Shown here: positions 4,937 to 5,036 of the stretch, piece by piece
Numbering within the stretch: position 1 is the stretch's first letter
How the letters are laid out: each line of letters begins with the position of its first letter
NCBI GenBank assembly: GCA_031270385.1
Contig: JAISXS010000039.1
Location: forward strand, 1 to 5,036
DNA from: Puniceicoccales bacterium
GTDB lineage: Bacteria; Verrucomicrobiota; Verrucomicrobiia; Opitutales; JAIRKQ01
Direction of reading: 5' to 3'
DNA: 5,036 bases
Program-made: the position numbers and the translations under genes
The notes under the pieces: generated by a model
Seen by the model: the letters and a program-made list of their open reading frames with translations, nothing else
Database searches by the model: none
Told to the model about the DNA's origin: nothing

Positions 4937-5036
4937 CGAGGGCGTTTAAAAATATAGTAGGTAAGAGCGAGATGTACTATTCGAAAGATCTGAGGGAAAA
5001 GGTAGTAAAGTATTTCGAGAATCACAGAGCGAAGGA
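4920..5036 (+). mobile_element. IS630-family element, 5' end (continues past window)
   Basis: Starts at or near the TA at 4919-4922 with ATAGCAATTCCCCTTGACGA, followed by GGCGTTTAAA and a transposase start at 4972. The same arrangement occurs in the upstream relic, which defines the outer boundary by comparison. TTGACG (4933-4938) and TATAGT (4953-4958) could be promoter elements, but the 14-bp spacer is short. The rest of the element, including the right inverted repeat, is outside the window. Confidence 0.65.
4972..5036 (+). CDS. IS630-family transposase, N-terminal fragment (3' part outside window)
   Basis: The first 21 codons read MYYSKDLREKVVKYFENHRA plus Lys, the typical start of IS630-type transposases ('YSKDLRERVV.Y...G.S...'), which opens an N-terminal helix-turn-helix domain that binds the element ends. 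The frame is open to the window edge. The DDE catalytic domain is not visible, so completeness is unknown. The ATG is preceded by AAGAGCGAG, a weak purine-rich ribosome binding region. Confidence 0.8.
   Translation, partial: MYYSKDLREKVVKYFENHRAK

Overview
The window looks like part of a bacterial chromosome with moderate GC content and visible signs of insertion-sequence activity and decay. The only strong taxonomic marker is a complete recA gene. From memory, its protein most resembles RecA of the Verrucomicrobiota (Opitutae/Puniceicoccales-like). That placement is an inference without a database search. IS fragments at both ends, a degenerate repeat tract and weak Shine-Dalgarno sequences would fit a host-associated lineage with a relaxed genome, but they do not prove it.

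Layout from left to right: (1) Positions 1-115 hold the 3' end of an IS5-family element, with the transposase C-terminus and the outer inverted repeat. (2) A minus-strand gene of about 518 codons (95-1651) encodes a membrane-anchored protein with a GspK/pseudopilin-like N-terminus. Its last codons and its stop lie inside the IS5 end. (3) recA (1751-2794, minus) lies 99 bp upstream of that gene in the same orientation. (4) A divergent intergenic segment of 84 bp leads to two plus-strand membrane protein genes 22 bp apart: a DoxX-family protein (2879-3280) and a FliO-like protein (3303-3674). (5) Positions 3675-4307 hold no convincing gene. They carry three imperfect copies of a repeat of about 74 bp, shorter related motifs and a perfect 20-bp palindrome. 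(6) A minus-strand gene (4308-4886) encodes a coiled-coil protein with a very basic tail. (7) From about 4859 to the right edge lie two adjacent copies of an IS630-family 5' end. The first looks like a relic interrupted at its fourth codon by the second, whose transposase runs off the window.

Working together: recA and the GspK-like gene may be co-transcribed, but no functional link is evident. The doxX/fliO-like pair probably forms a small operon diverging from recA. The FliO-like protein would normally act with FliP/FliQ/FliR in a flagellar or type III export gate, but no partner gene is in view. The most unusual items are the nested IS630 ends, the IS5 junction that supplies a stop codon to the GspK-like gene, the repeat tract, and the coiled-coil/basic-tail protein. 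I do not see a demonstrably new multi-gene system here.
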